DNA from: Noviherbaspirillum denitrificans
Lineage (GTDB): Bacteria; Pseudomonadota; Gammaproteobacteria; Burkholderiales; Burkholderiaceae_D
DNA length: 32,045 nt
Assembly: GCF_002211445.1 (NCBI RefSeq)
Contig: NZ_LSTO01000002.1
Coordinates: forward strand, 219,210 to 251,254
Reading direction: 5' to 3'
The notes beneath the pieces were generated by a model. The model saw only the letters and a list, made by a program, of their open reading frames with translations, ran no database searches and was not told the origin of the DNA. The translations under genes were made by a program, and so were the position numbers. This document shows, one piece after another, positions 8,297 through 16,067 of the stretch. Numbering within the stretch: the stretch's first letter is position 1; the number at the start of each line of letters is the position of its first letter.

Positions 8297-9199
8297 ATGG
8301 AACTCAGTTTCTTCTTCGAAGTTTTGATCGGCGGCCTGCTCGCCGGCGTCATGTACGCGCTGGTGGCGCTCGGCTTCGTGCTGATCTACAAGGCCTCCGG
8401 CGTCTTCAACTTTGCGCAGGGCGCGATGGTGTTCTTCGCCGCGCTCACCTGCGTCGGCCTGATCGACAAGTTCGGCGTGCCGCTGTGGGTCGCGATCCCG
8501 CTGACCATGGGCGCGATGGTGCTGCTCGGCCTCGCGACCGAACGCATCGTGCTCCGCCCGCTGGTTGCGCAGCATGAAATCACGCTGTTCATGGCCACCA
8601 TCGGCCTGACCTTCTTCGTCGAAGGCCTGGCGCAGCTGATCTGGGGCGCGGAAGTGCGCCGCCTCGACATCGGCATCGAAGACGTGCCGATCATGTACCT
8701 GCTGGACAACTTCAACATCTCGATTTCGCAATTCGACGTCACCGCGGCAGGCATCTGCGCCATCCTCGTGACTTGCCTCGCACTGTTCTTCTCCAAGACC
8801 AAGATCGGCCGCGCGCTGCGCGCCGTGGCGGATGACCACCAGGCCGCGCTGGCCGTCGGCATTCCGCTGCAACAGATCTGGGGCATCGTCTGGGCAGTGG
8901 CGGGTTTCGTGGCGCTGGTGGCGGGCTTGCTGTGGGGCGCGCGTAACGGCGTGCAGTTCGCGCTGACCTTCGTGGCGTTGAAGGCATTGCCGGTGCTGAT
9001 CCTCGGCGGCTTTACTTCGGTGCCGGGCGCGATCCTCGGCGGCCTGATCATCGGCGCTTCGGAAAAACTGGCCGAGGTGTACATCGGTCCGATGGTGGGC
9101 GGCGGTATCGAAGGCTGGTTCCCGTACATCCTGGCGCTGCTGTTCCTGCTGGTGCGTCCGGAAGGGCTGTTTGGCGAGAAGATCATTCGAAGGATTTAA
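8297..9199 (+). CDS. livH: ABC transporter permease, LivH type
   Basis: A 300-residue inner-membrane permease with about eight hydrophobic segments. The N-terminus matches LivH proteins: GLLAGVMYALVALGFVLIYK (13-32), then SGVFNFAQGAM. The cytoplasmic loop that contacts the ATPase is present near 179-205 (RALRAVADDHQAALAVGIPL). The C-terminal FTSVPGAILGGLIIGASE and LLVRPEGLFGE are also family hallmarks. It would pair with LivM to form the channel. The ribosome binding region GAGGGTG lies just after the repeat doublet that separates it from livG. The last codons (GAAGGGCTGTTTGGC, then CGAAGGATT) use rarer wobble bases than the rest of the gene. Confidence 0.94.
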   Translation: MELSFFFEVLIGGLLAGVMYALVALGFVLIYKASGVFNFAQGAMVFFAALTCVGLIDKFGVPLWVAIPLTMGAMVLLGLATERIVLRPLVAQHEITLFMATIGLTFFVEGLAQLIWGAEVRRLDIGIEDVPIMYLLDNFNISISQFDVTAAGICAILVTCLALFFSKTKIGRALRAVADDHQAALAVGIPLQQIWGIVWAVAGFVALVAGLLWGARNGVQFALTFVALKALPVLILGGFTSVPGAILGGLIIGASEKLAEVYIGPMVGGGIEGWFPYILALLFLLVRPEGLFGEKIIRRI

Positions 9200-9210
9200 C
9201 TTTGGCTTAC

Positions 9211-9233
9211 TCCTTCCCCTTCAAGGGGAGGGA
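9211..9233. repeat. Single copy of the CTTCAAGGGGAG palindromic repeat
   Basis: The core TTCCCCTTCAAGGGGAGGGA sits 11 bp after the livH stop and upstream of livM. It is the palindromic half of the unit seen at 8171-8273, without the long tail. Because it contains AAGGGGAGG it resembles a Shine-Dalgarno sequence, but it is too far from the livM start at 9261 to serve as one. Confidence 0.75.
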
Positions 9234-9260
9234 GAACATCAGAGAATACAGAGGCTACAT

Positions 9261-10319
9261 ATGTTCTACCGCGAAGCAGGTCAATTCAAACCCACCTACC
9301 AGGCCGACAACCAGATCTTCCCGATCCGGCAAGACCGTCTCGGCATCTACGCACTGCTGGCGTTCGCCTTCATCGTCGTGCCGCTGTTTGCGTCGCCGTA
9401 CACGTTCTCGGCGATCCTGATCCCGTTCCTGATCTTCTCGCTCGCCGCGCTCGGCCTGAATATCCTGACCGGTTACGCAGGCCAGCTCTCGCTCGGTACC
9501 GCGGCGTTCATGGCGGTCGGGGCATTTGCTTCATACAACTTCGTGCTGCGCATCCCCGGTATCCCGATCCTGGTGGCGTTTGCCCTCGGCGGCTTGTGCG
9601 CGGCAATGGTTGGCGTCGCGTTCGGCCTGCCCTCGCTGCGCATCCGCGGCTTCTACCTCGCTGCCGCAACGCTGGCGACCCAGTTCTTCGTGGTGTGGTG
9701 CCTGACCAAGATCGGCTGGTTCACCAACTACAGCTCCTCCGGCGTGATCACCGCGCAGCAGATCACCATCCTCGGCTATGAGTTCAACACGCCGGGCAGC
9801 AAGTACCTGCTGACCTTGTCCATTGTTTGCGTGATGGCCCTCATGGTGAAGAACATGGTGCGCAGCAATGTCGGCCGCTCCTGGATGGCCGTGCGCGACA
9901 TGGACGTGGCGGCCGAGGTGATCGGCTTCCGCCTGATGCGCACCAAGCTGCTCGCGTTCGCGGTGAGCTCGTTCTATTGCGGCGTCGCCGGCGCGCTCTA
10001 TGCGTATGCCTACCTCGGCACCGTGGAGCCGGAAGCCTACAGCCTCGACCTGTCCTTCCGCATCCTGTTCATGATCATCATCGGCGGCGTGGGCACCATC
10101 ATCGGTTCCTTCTTCGGCGCAGCCTTCATCGTGCTGTTGCCGATCATGCTGAACATTATTGCCCACACCTTTGGGCTCCCCACTTCGGTTGCGTCGAACC
10201 TCGAACTGATGGTGTTCGGCGCCCTCATCATTTTCTTCCTGATCGTCGAGCCGCACGGCCTGGCCCGCCTGTGGCAGATCGCGAAGGAAAAACTGCGGTT
10301 ATGGCCATTTCCGCATTGA
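9261..10319 (+). CDS. livM: ABC transporter permease, LivM type
   Basis: A 352-residue polytopic inner-membrane protein, the second permease of the HAAT-type transporter. Hallmarks are AALGLNILTGYAGQLSLGTA and AFMAVGAFASY in the N-terminal half, the ATPase-contact loop WMAVRDMDVAAEVIGFRLMR near the middle, and MIIIGGVGTIIGSFFGAAF near the C-terminus. The start ATG at 9261 is preferred because AGAGG lies 7 nt upstream. An in-frame ATG at 9171 would overlap livH and translate the repeat, so it is rejected. The protein ends IVEPHGLARLW, as in other LivM proteins. The neighbours define it as part of a five-component importer. Confidence 0.93.
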   Translation: MFYREAGQFKPTYQADNQIFPIRQDRLGIYALLAFAFIVVPLFASPYTFSAILIPFLIFSLAALGLNILTGYAGQLSLGTAAFMAVGAFASYNFVLRIPGIPILVAFALGGLCAAMVGVAFGLPSLRIRGFYLAAATLATQFFVVWCLTKIGWFTNYSSSGVITAQQITILGYEFNTPGSKYLLTLSIVCVMALMVKNMVRSNVGRSWMAVRDMDVAAEVIGFRLMRTKLLAFAVSSFYCGVAGALYAYAYLGTVEPEAYSLDLSFRILFMIIIGGVGTIIGSFFGAAFIVLLPIMLNIIAHTFGLPTSVASNLELMVFGALIIFFLIVEPHGLARLWQIAKEKLRLWPFPH

Positions 10320-10334
10320 AGCACTGCAGCACCC

Positions 10335-10357
10335 ACAACTAGTTGTCATTGACGTCA
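10335..10357. promoter_or_regulatory. Two small palindromes ahead of the binding-protein gene
   Basis: ACAACTAGTTGT (10335-10346) and TGACGTCA (10350-10357) are perfect palindromes in the 55-bp spacer between livM and the binding-protein gene, just before its AGGAGG ribosome binding site. They could be an operator, part of an internal promoter or a small RNA hairpin. Short palindromes also occur by chance, so support is modest. Confidence 0.25.
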
Positions 10358-10374
10358 CAAATTAGGAGGAGCAC

Positions 10375-11676
10375 ATGAAGTTGATCAAATCAGTCCTGCT
10401 TGGCGCAGCGCTGGCTGGGACCGTCGGCGTTGCCGTCGCCCAGGAGCAATACATTCCCATCCTGTCCTATCGCGTCGGCCCCTATGCCGCAGGCGGATCC
10501 GGCTTCTTCGGCGGATCGATCGACTACTTCAACCTGATCAACGCCAACGGCGGCATCAACGGCGTCAAGCTCAAGTGGGAAGAGTGCGAAACCGAATACA
10601 ACGCATCGCGCGGCGTCGAGTGCTATGAGCGCCTGAAGTCGAAGAACGGCGGCGCCGGCCTGGTCGAGCCGCTCTCCACCGGCATCGCCTACGGCATCCT
10701 GGACCGCGTGGCGCAGGACAAGATCCCGATGACCACCCTCGGCTATGGCCGCTCCGATGCCGCCAACGGCAAGGTCTTCCCGTACGTCTTCCCGCTGATT
10801 ACCTCCTACTGGAACCAGGCTGCCGCGATGACCGCCTACCTGGGCAGCAAGGAAGGCGGCATGGACAAGCTCAAGGGCAAGAAGATCGTCCACCTCTACC
10901 ACGACTCCGCCTTCGGCAAGGAGCCGATCCCGGTTCTCGACGCGCAGGCAGCGCAGTACGGCTTCGAGCTGATCAAGATTCCCGTCGCCCACCCGGGCAA
11001 CGAGCAGCAGTCGCAGTGGCTGCAGATCCGCCAGGCCAAGCCGGACTACGTGATCCTGTGGGGCTGGGGCGTGATGAACGCCGTGGCTATCAAGACTGCG
11101 CAGCGTAACGGCTTCCCGCGCGAAAAGATCCTCGGCGTGTGGTGGGCAGGTTCGGAGGAGGACGTGATCCCGGCAGGCGACGCCGCCAAGGGTTACACCA
11201 CGATGACCTTCAACACCCCGGGCAACTACCCGGTGCTCGACGATATCCGCAAGAAGGTCTATGACGCCGGCAAGGGCAACCTCGACGACAAGACCCGCGT
11301 CGGTTCCGTGTACCACATGCGTGGCGTGACCGCCGCGATCCTGTGGACCGAAGCGATCCGCAAGGCGCAGGAAAAGTTCGGCAAGGGCAAGGTCATGACC
11401 GGCGAGCAGATTCGCTGGGGCATGGAAAACCTGAACGTCGACGAAGCACGCCAGAAGGCGCTCGGCGTGCTCGGCATGTTCCCGCCGGTCAAGACTTCCT
11501 GTGAAGACCATGAAGGTTCGGGCGCCGTGAAGGTGCAGCAGTGGAACGGCACGAAGTGGGTGCCGATCACCCCGAACTGGGTCACCGGCGACAAGGCGCT
11601 GACCAAGAAGCTGATTGACGAATCCTCGGCCAAGTACGCCGCCGAGAAGAAGATCACCCCGGCCTGCGCGAGCTAA
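10375..11676 (+). CDS. Periplasmic substrate-binding protein of the ABC importer
   Basis: A 433-residue Peripla_BP_6-type binding protein. The signal peptide MKLIKSVLLGAALAGTVGVA continues to VA with cleavage predicted at AVA|QEQ (after residue 22), giving a soluble periplasmic receptor. The mature start (YIPILSYRVGPYAAGG) and FFGGSIDYFNLINANGGING are typical of the group that binds carboxylic acids or amides rather than classic LivJ/LivK. KKIVHLYHDSAFGKEPIPVL and KPDYVILWGWGVMNAVAI are conserved lobe segments. Two Cys pairs may form disulphides (C61/C72 and one near the C-terminus). The start has a near-perfect AGGAGG site, suggesting strong translation. The ligand is unknown; the two ligases suggest an organic acid (inference). 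Confidence 0.92.
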   Translation: MKLIKSVLLGAALAGTVGVAVAQEQYIPILSYRVGPYAAGGSGFFGGSIDYFNLINANGGINGVKLKWEECETEYNASRGVECYERLKSKNGGAGLVEPLSTGIAYGILDRVAQDKIPMTTLGYGRSDAANGKVFPYVFPLITSYWNQAAAMTAYLGSKEGGMDKLKGKKIVHLYHDSAFGKEPIPVLDAQAAQYGFELIKIPVAHPGNEQQSQWLQIRQAKPDYVILWGWGVMNAVAIKTAQRNGFPREKILGVWWAGSEEDVIPAGDAAKGYTTMTFNTPGNYPVLDDIRKKVYDAGKGNLDDKTRVGSVYHMRGVTAAILWTEAIRKAQEKFGKGKVMTGEQIRWGMENLNVDEARQKALGVLGMFPPVKTSCEDHEGSGAVKVQQWNGTKWVPITPNWVTGDKALTKKLIDESSAKYAAEKKITPACAS

Positions 11677-11693
11677 GCAGACGAGTGCGGGGG

Positions 11694-11753
11694 CCGCTCC
11701 CCATCCGGGAGCGGTCTCACGCGAGGGCTCGCCACCATGAGCCCTTGCGTGAG
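11694..11753 (+). other. Tandem hairpins between binding-protein and livF genes
   Basis: The first stem pairs CCGCTCCC (11694-11701) with GGGAGCGG (11707-11714), loop 5 nt. The second pairs 11716-11730 with 11739-11753, a 15-bp stem with one G-U pair and an 8-nt loop. Neither is followed by a T-run, so full termination is unlikely. Such structures after binding-protein genes are known to stabilise the upstream mRNA and raise binding-protein levels relative to the membrane parts. That role is inferred here. Confidence 0.6.
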
Positions 11754-11800
11754 ATGTACGAGATGCACAACAAGCTGAACCCGATTCGAGAAGAGACACC

Positions 11801-12646
11801 ATGACAACGCAAACCGTAGCGCAGGCCGCACCCGCGGCGAATGGACAGCCTTACCTCTCCGTCAACAACATCGAAGTGATCTACGACCACGTGATCCTGG
11901 TGCTGAAGGGCGTATCGCTGCAGGTCCCGCAGGGCAAGATCGTGGCGCTGCTGGGCGCGAACGGCGCGGGCAAGTCGACCACCATGAAGTCGATCTCCAC
12001 GCTGCTGCGCGGCGAGCGCGGCGACGTCACCAAGGGCAGCGTCGAATTCAAGGGCGAGCGGGTGGACCAGCTGACGCCGAACGAACTGGTCAAGCGCGGC
12101 CTGTCGCAGGTGATGGAAGGCCGCCACTGCTTCGGCCACCTCACCATCGAGGAAAACCTGCTGACCGGCGCCTATACGCGCAAGTTGTCGCGCACGGAGC
12201 TGAAGGACCAGCTGGAGATGGTGTACCACTATTTCCCGCGCCTGAAGCAGCGCCGCACCTCGCAGGCCGGCTACACCTCCGGCGGTGAACAGCAGATGTG
12301 CGCGATCGGCCGCTCGCTGATGGCCAAGCCCTCGATGATCCTGCTGGACGAACCGTCGATGGGTCTCGCACCGCAGATCGTGGAAGAGATTTTCGAGATC
12401 GTGAAGGATCTCAACAGCAAGGAAAACGTGTCCTTCCTGGTGGCCGAGCAGAACACCATGGTCGCGCTGCGCTATGCGGACTTCGGCTACATCCTGGAGA
12501 ACGGCCGCGTCGTGATGGAAGGCGCCGCATCCGACCTGGCGACGAATGAAGACGTGAAGGAATTCTATCTCGGCGTGTCGGGCGCGGGACGCAAGAGCTT
12601 CCGCGACATGAAGTTCTATCGCCGCCGCAAGCGCTGGCTGGCGTGA
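11801..12646 (+). CDS. livF: ABC transporter ATP-binding protein, LivF type
   Basis: A 281-residue second ATPase of the HAAT-type importer. Walker A is GANGAGKST (52-60), the Q-loop region is VMEGRHCFGHLTIEENL (104-120), the signature is YTSGGEQQM (158-166) and Walker B is MILLDEPS (179-186). The switch His is replaced by Gln in VAEQNTM, as is normal for LivF. It has an N-terminal extension of about 17 residues and a basic C-terminal tail (FYRRRKRWLA), longer than the usual ~235-residue LivF; comparable tails are seen in transporters linked to acyl-CoA ligases. It follows the tandem hairpins, and the ribosome binding site (GAAGAGA) is only moderate. Confidence 0.93.
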   Translation: MTTQTVAQAAPAANGQPYLSVNNIEVIYDHVILVLKGVSLQVPQGKIVALLGANGAGKSTTMKSISTLLRGERGDVTKGSVEFKGERVDQLTPNELVKRGLSQVMEGRHCFGHLTIEENLLTGAYTRKLSRTELKDQLEMVYHYFPRLKQRRTSQAGYTSGGEQQMCAIGRSLMAKPSMILLDEPSMGLAPQIVEEIFEIVKDLNSKENVSFLVAEQNTMVALRYADFGYILENGRVVMEGAASDLATNEDVKEFYLGVSGAGRKSFRDMKFYRRRKRWLA

Positions 12647-12681
12647 TCCGACGGGTGCGCATGACGCATCCTGCATGAGAG

Positions 12682-13041
12682 ATGAATTACGCAAAGCTCG
12701 TTGCCCATTGCAAGACGCTTCCGCACGTGGAGTGGGAGCGCAAGTGGAGCAATACGCTGGCGTTCATGGTGTCGCGCAAGATGTTCGCGCTGTTCATCCT
12801 TGACGAAAAAGACAAGCCGACCGACCTGTGGTGCAAAGTCGATGACGACGTATTCCTGTCCTATACCGGCCAGCCCGGCATCCGTCCCGCGCCTTACCTG
12901 GCGCGCGCGAAGTGGATTGCGATGGCGCCGCAGGCGATGAGCGACGCCATGGCCCGGGAAGTCCTGGGCCGGGCACGCGACCTGATTTTTTCCAAACTCC
13001 CCAAGCGCACGCAGCGCGCATTGCTCGCACAACACGCATAG
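12682..13041 (+). CDS. MmcQ/YjbR family protein
   Basis: A 119-residue small cytoplasmic protein of the YjbR (DUF419) family, which has a CyaY-like or double-wing DNA-binding fold. Supporting segments are the N-terminal HCKTLPHVEWERKW, the central KMFALFILDEKDKPTDLWCKV and PYLARAKWIAM near residue 73. The C-terminal helix includes ARDLIFSKLPKRTQ. It lies 35 bp after livF and 10 bp before the PaaK-like gene, so it is probably in the same operon. YjbR proteins are often found near unrelated enzymes, and no specific role in transport or CoA ligation can be read from the sequence. Confidence 0.85.
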   Translation: MNYAKLVAHCKTLPHVEWERKWSNTLAFMVSRKMFALFILDEKDKPTDLWCKVDDDVFLSYTGQPGIRPAPYLARAKWIAMAPQAMSDAMAREVLGRARDLIFSKLPKRTQRALLAQHA

Positions 13042-13051
13042 GCATCCCATC

Positions 13052-14299
13052 ATGACCGACTATCTCGACTCCCTGGAAACCCGCGACCCCGCGCAGCGTG
13101 AACGCGACCTGATGGCAAGCCTGCCGGCCCTGATCGCACGCGCCCAGGCCGCACCCGGCTGGGCACGCATCCTCAAGGGCGTGAACGCATCCGACATCAC
13201 GTCGCGCGCCGCCCTCGCGCAATTGCCGGTCACGCGCAAGTCGGACCTGAAAGACCTGCAGCATGCGGATGCGCCCTTTGGCGGTTTGACGAGCACACCG
13301 GCGCGCCAGTTGCGCCACCTGTTCATGTCGCCCGGCCCGATCTTCGATCCGGAAGGCACAGGTGAAGACTGGTGGCGTTTCGCGCGACCGATGGCCGCGG
13401 TCGGCCTGCGCAAGGGGCACATCATCCAGAACTGCTTCTCCTACCACTTCACACCCGCTGCCTTCATGGCGGAAGGCGGCGCCGCGAAACTCGGCTGCCC
13501 GGTGATCCCCGCGGGTATCGGCCAGACCGAGATGCAGGTGCAATCGATGGCGGAGCTGAAGCCGGATGCCTACATCGGCACGCCGTCCTTCCTCAAGATC
13601 ATCATCGAGAAGGCGCGCGAAATGGGTGCGGACATCAGCAGTGTGCAGCGCGCCGTGGTCGGCGCCGAAGCGCTGCCGCCTTCGCTGCGCAAATGGCTAC
13701 AGGACAACGGCGTGCCGAACGTGCTGCAGATGTATGGCTCGGCCGACATCGGCAACATCGCGTATGAAACGCAGACCGATGGCCAGGTGAATCCCGGCAT
13801 GGTTCTCGACGAAGACCTGATCCTCGAGATCGTGCGTCCCGGCACCGGCGATCCGGTGGCGGATGGCGAAGTGGGCGAAGTCGTCATCACCTCCTTCAAC
13901 CCCGACTACCCGCTGGTGCGATTCGGCACCGGCGACATGTCGGCCGTGCTGCAGGGCGTTTCTCCCTGCGGCCGCACCAACACCCGCATCAAGGGATGGA
14001 TGGGCCGCGCCGACCAGACCACCAAGGTGCGCGCCATGTTCGTGCATCCGTCGCAGGTGGCGGAGGTGGTCAAGCGCTATCCGCAGATCGCCAAGGCGCG
14101 CCTCGTCGTGACCGGCGAGATGGCCAACGACGTGATGACGCTGCATTGCGAGGTGGACGATCCGGCAACGGTCATGGCGGATTCGGTCGTCGAGACGATC
14201 CGCGACATCACCAAGCTGCGCGGCGAAGTGAAGCTCGTCGGCCGCGGCTCGCTGCCGAACGACGGCAAGGTGATCGAAGACGCCCGCAAGTACGAGTAG
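13052..14299 (+). CDS. PaaK-like (phenylacetate-CoA ligase family) AMP-binding protein
   Basis: A 415-residue cytoplasmic protein resembling phenylacetate-CoA ligases in length and layout: a helical N-terminus, an adenylate-binding domain and a C-terminal domain ending LPNDGKVIEDARKYE. YGSADIG (228-234) and FGTGDMSAV (291-299) match the adenylate-contact motifs, and Lys406 in PNDGK fits the C-terminal catalytic lysine. The phosphate-binding loop is abnormal. Where PaaK has a Ser/Thr/Gly-rich SSGTTGxP, this protein has MSPGPIFDPEG (92-102). It could be a divergent ligase subfamily or one with altered chemistry. It ends the transporter operon, so it may activate the imported acid (inference). 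Confidence 0.82.
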   Translation: MTDYLDSLETRDPAQRERDLMASLPALIARAQAAPGWARILKGVNASDITSRAALAQLPVTRKSDLKDLQHADAPFGGLTSTPARQLRHLFMSPGPIFDPEGTGEDWWRFARPMAAVGLRKGHIIQNCFSYHFTPAAFMAEGGAAKLGCPVIPAGIGQTEMQVQSMAELKPDAYIGTPSFLKIIIEKAREMGADISSVQRAVVGAEALPPSLRKWLQDNGVPNVLQMYGSADIGNIAYETQTDGQVNPGMVLDEDLILEIVRPGTGDPVADGEVGEVVITSFNPDYPLVRFGTGDMSAVLQGVSPCGRTNTRIKGWMGRADQTTKVRAMFVHPSQVAEVVKRYPQIAKARLVVTGEMANDVMTLHCEVDDPATVMADSVVETIRDITKLRGEVKLVGRGSLPNDGKVIEDARKYE

Positions 14300-14331
14300 G
14301 CGAAACGCGGGCATTCCACGGAAGAATCATC

Positions 14332-14365
14332 CGCGCCGCATGGCGGCGCGCGGCCCCACTTTTTT
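14332..14365 (+). terminator. Weak intrinsic-terminator candidate after the PaaK-like gene
   Basis: CGCGCCGC (14332-14339) pairs perfectly with GCGGCGCG (14343-14350) around a 3-nt loop. A run of six T follows at 14360-14365, nine bases beyond the stem, which is further than in canonical terminators. It sits between the PaaK-like gene and the Cache-domain gene and may mark the operon end. Confidence 0.35.
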
Positions 14366-14384
14366 CAACCAAAAGGAAGACACA

Positions 14385-14843
14385 ATGAAGAAGTTCCTCT
14401 CGACGCTGCTCCTCGGCTTGTCAGCGCTCCTGTTCAGCCACGGCGCGCTGGCCGCAGAAAGGGGCTCGGCGGAAGAAGCCACTGCGCTGACCAAGAAGGC
14501 AATCGCCTACCTGAAGGCCAACGGCAAGGAAAAGGCCTTTGCCGAATTCAACAATCCGAACGGGCAGTTCAAGGACCGCGACCTGTACATCTTCGTGTTC
14601 GACCTCAACGGCAAGACGCTGGCGCACGGCACCAACCCGAAGCTGCTGGACAAGAACCTGCTCGACCTGAAGGACGCGGACGGCAAGCTGTTCGTGAAGG
14701 AATTCGTCGATGTCGCCAAGGGCAAGGGCAAGGGCTGGATCGATTACAAGTGGCCGCACCCGGCCACCAAGGCGATCGAGGCGAAGTCCACTTATGTGGA
14801 AAAGGTCGACGACATGCTGGTCGGCTGCGGCATCTACAAGTAA
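14385..14843 (+). CDS. Secreted single Cache-domain protein
   Basis: A 152-residue protein with a clear Sec signal peptide (MKKFLSTLLLGLSALLFSHG then ALAA). The rest is one small sensory domain of the Cache type: ALTKKAIAYLKANGKEKAFA, DLYIFVFDLNGKTLAHG, NPKLLDKNLLDLKDADG and GWIDYKWPHP. These blocks match the single-Cache domain usually found outside the membrane in chemoreceptors and histidine kinases. Here it has no transmembrane anchor or signalling module, so it is a free periplasmic protein, possibly a ligand-binding partner. The start at 14385 has AAGGAAG upstream; an earlier ATG at 14340 lies in the hairpin and is rejected. It is convergent with the next gene, with one base between stops. 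Confidence 0.85.
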   Translation: MKKFLSTLLLGLSALLFSHGALAAERGSAEEATALTKKAIAYLKANGKEKAFAEFNNPNGQFKDRDLYIFVFDLNGKTLAHGTNPKLLDKNLLDLKDADGKLFVKEFVDVAKGKGKGWIDYKWPHPATKAIEAKSTYVEKVDDMLVGCGIYK

Positions 14844-14844
14844 G

Positions 14845-15102
14845 TTAAAAGTCTTTCTTGACGACCTTGTCCGGGGACGTGCCCGGACGGTCGTTGACCA
14901 CTTCATCGACACCGCTGGTGTTGCGCAGGTCGGTATCGACCTGTCCCTCCTGCAGGTCCTTGTAGGCCTGCATCATGTCTTCCCGCGGTCCGCTTTCCTG
15001 GCTCTCGTCCGATTCGTCGCGCTCGTGCGGCATGCGTGGCGTCAAATGTCCGCGCTCGTGTCCCTTGGTGGTGACCTGGTGCTGCTTCAGGGTGGTTTTC
15101 AT
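14845..15102 (-). CDS. Small hydrophilic hypothetical protein, 85 aa
   Basis: I do not recognise a named family. The 85-residue product is highly charged and low in hydrophobic residues. It has a basic, His-rich N-terminus (MKTTLKQHQVTTKGHERGH), an acidic Ser/Asp/Glu centre (ERDESDESQESGPRED) and a basic end (DKVVKKDF), so it is probably disordered. The start at 15102 is chosen because AGGAAA lies 6 nt upstream; an in-frame ATG at 15168 has no such site. Composition and codon use agree with the neighbours. Small charged proteins like this are often stress-induced, but nothing in the sequence proves that here. Confidence 0.65.
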   Translation of the reverse strand: MKTTLKQHQVTTKGHERGHLTPRMPHERDESDESQESGPREDMMQAYKDLQEGQVDTDLRNTSGVDEVVNDRPGTSPDKVVKKDF

Positions 15103-15337
15103 GTCGGATTTCCTGTTTATCAATATGCATTCGAACGCACTGCCACGGAAAGATTCCCCATTGCGCATGCCGTTTTGATAACCTTGGAATCGCCTTCCTT
15201 GATGCGGAACATTGTGTGCGGGGAAACGACAGCGGGAGGATTTCCCGGGGCTTGCCGCATTGAGTTGCAGGACATATCATGGCGCGCTTTGTTAGGATGA
15301 TGTATCCCCCTGTTCCACCCTTCACGAGGTCCGTACC

Positions 15338-15919
15338 ATGACGTATATCGATTCCGAATTCCACCGCACGAAGGCTCGCGAGCTCATGAAGGATGCCGAA
15401 CTGGTGTTCGACGCCGACGCCGTGCAGAAAGCCGTGGACAAGGTGGCACAAGAGCTCAACCAGCGCTTCGATGCCGACGACAGCGAAGCCTTCCCGCTGG
15501 TGCTGGGTGTGATGGGCGGCGCGGTCGTATTCTGCGGCCAACTGCTGACCCGCCTCACCTTTGCGCTCGAGTTCGATTACATGCATGTGACGCGCTACGG
15601 CAGCAAGGACCAGGGCGGCACCATCGAATGGAAGGTGATTCCCCGTTCCAACGTCGAAGGCCGCACGGTGATCGTGCTGGACGATATCCTCGATGAAGGC
15701 GAGACGCTCGCGCATGTGAAGGAGCGGTTGCTGCAGATGGGGGCGAAGGAAGTGGTGATTGCGGTGTTTGCGGATAAGGATATTGGCAAGGCCAAACCCT
15801 GCTGTGCTGATTACATCGGGCTGACCCTGCCTAACAAGTTTGTTGTGGGGTATGGGATGGATGCTTATGGGTATTGGAGGAATTTGCCGGCGATTTGGGC
15901 GGTGAAGACGGGGGGCTGA
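15338..15919 (+). CDS. hpt: Hypoxanthine(-guanine) phosphoribosyltransferase
   Basis: A 193-residue type I phosphoribosyltransferase of purine salvage, converting hypoxanthine or guanine plus PRPP to IMP or GMP in the cytoplasm. The PRPP-binding motif is VIVLDDILDEGETL (111-124). VLGVMGGAVVFCGQL (55-69) is the pyrophosphate-binding loop region, and the C-terminal NKFVVGYGMDAYGYWRNLP contains the base-binding loop. GAGGT lies 8 nt upstream of the start. The last 60 or so codons switch from C-ending to G- and T-ending codons (GGG, TTT, TAT, AGG), unlike the first two thirds of the gene. The switch ends at the large inverted repeat that begins 7 bases after the stop. Confidence 0.94.
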   Translation: MTYIDSEFHRTKARELMKDAELVFDADAVQKAVDKVAQELNQRFDADDSEAFPLVLGVMGGAVVFCGQLLTRLTFALEFDYMHVTRYGSKDQGGTIEWKVIPRSNVEGRTVIVLDDILDEGETLAHVKERLLQMGAKEVVIAVFADKDIGKAKPCCADYIGLTLPNKFVVGYGMDAYGYWRNLPAIWAVKTGG

Positions 15920-15992
15920 TTTGGTTTTTCTTCGGTGACCCAATGCGTTGGGTTCTCCGTGGATGCTGGCCGGGACTGGCCCCGGCGGGCCA

Positions 15993-16024
15993 CTTACTTT
16001 CTTTGCTTCGCCAAAGAAAGTAAG
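15993..16024. repeat. 13-bp perfect hairpin, left arm
   Basis: CTTACTTTCTTTG pairs with CAAAGAAAGTAAG around the 6-nt loop CTTCGC. It is one of two equivalent hairpins in the composite repeat; the partner is at 16461-16492. Confidence 0.85.
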
Positions 16025-16067
16025 CAAAGAAAGGCGACCCCGGCGCGCAGCCCCTTCGGGGTACCCG

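Noticed and set aside
9171-9260. Start of livM at an upstream in-frame ATG at 9171
   Set aside because: It would overlap livH and translate the palindromic repeat. The ATG at 9261 has AGAGG at good spacing and gives the normal LivM N-terminus.
10390-11802. A 470-codon minus-strand frame opposite the binding-protein gene
   Set aside because: The plus-strand product has a signal peptide and family motifs; the antisense frame has neither.
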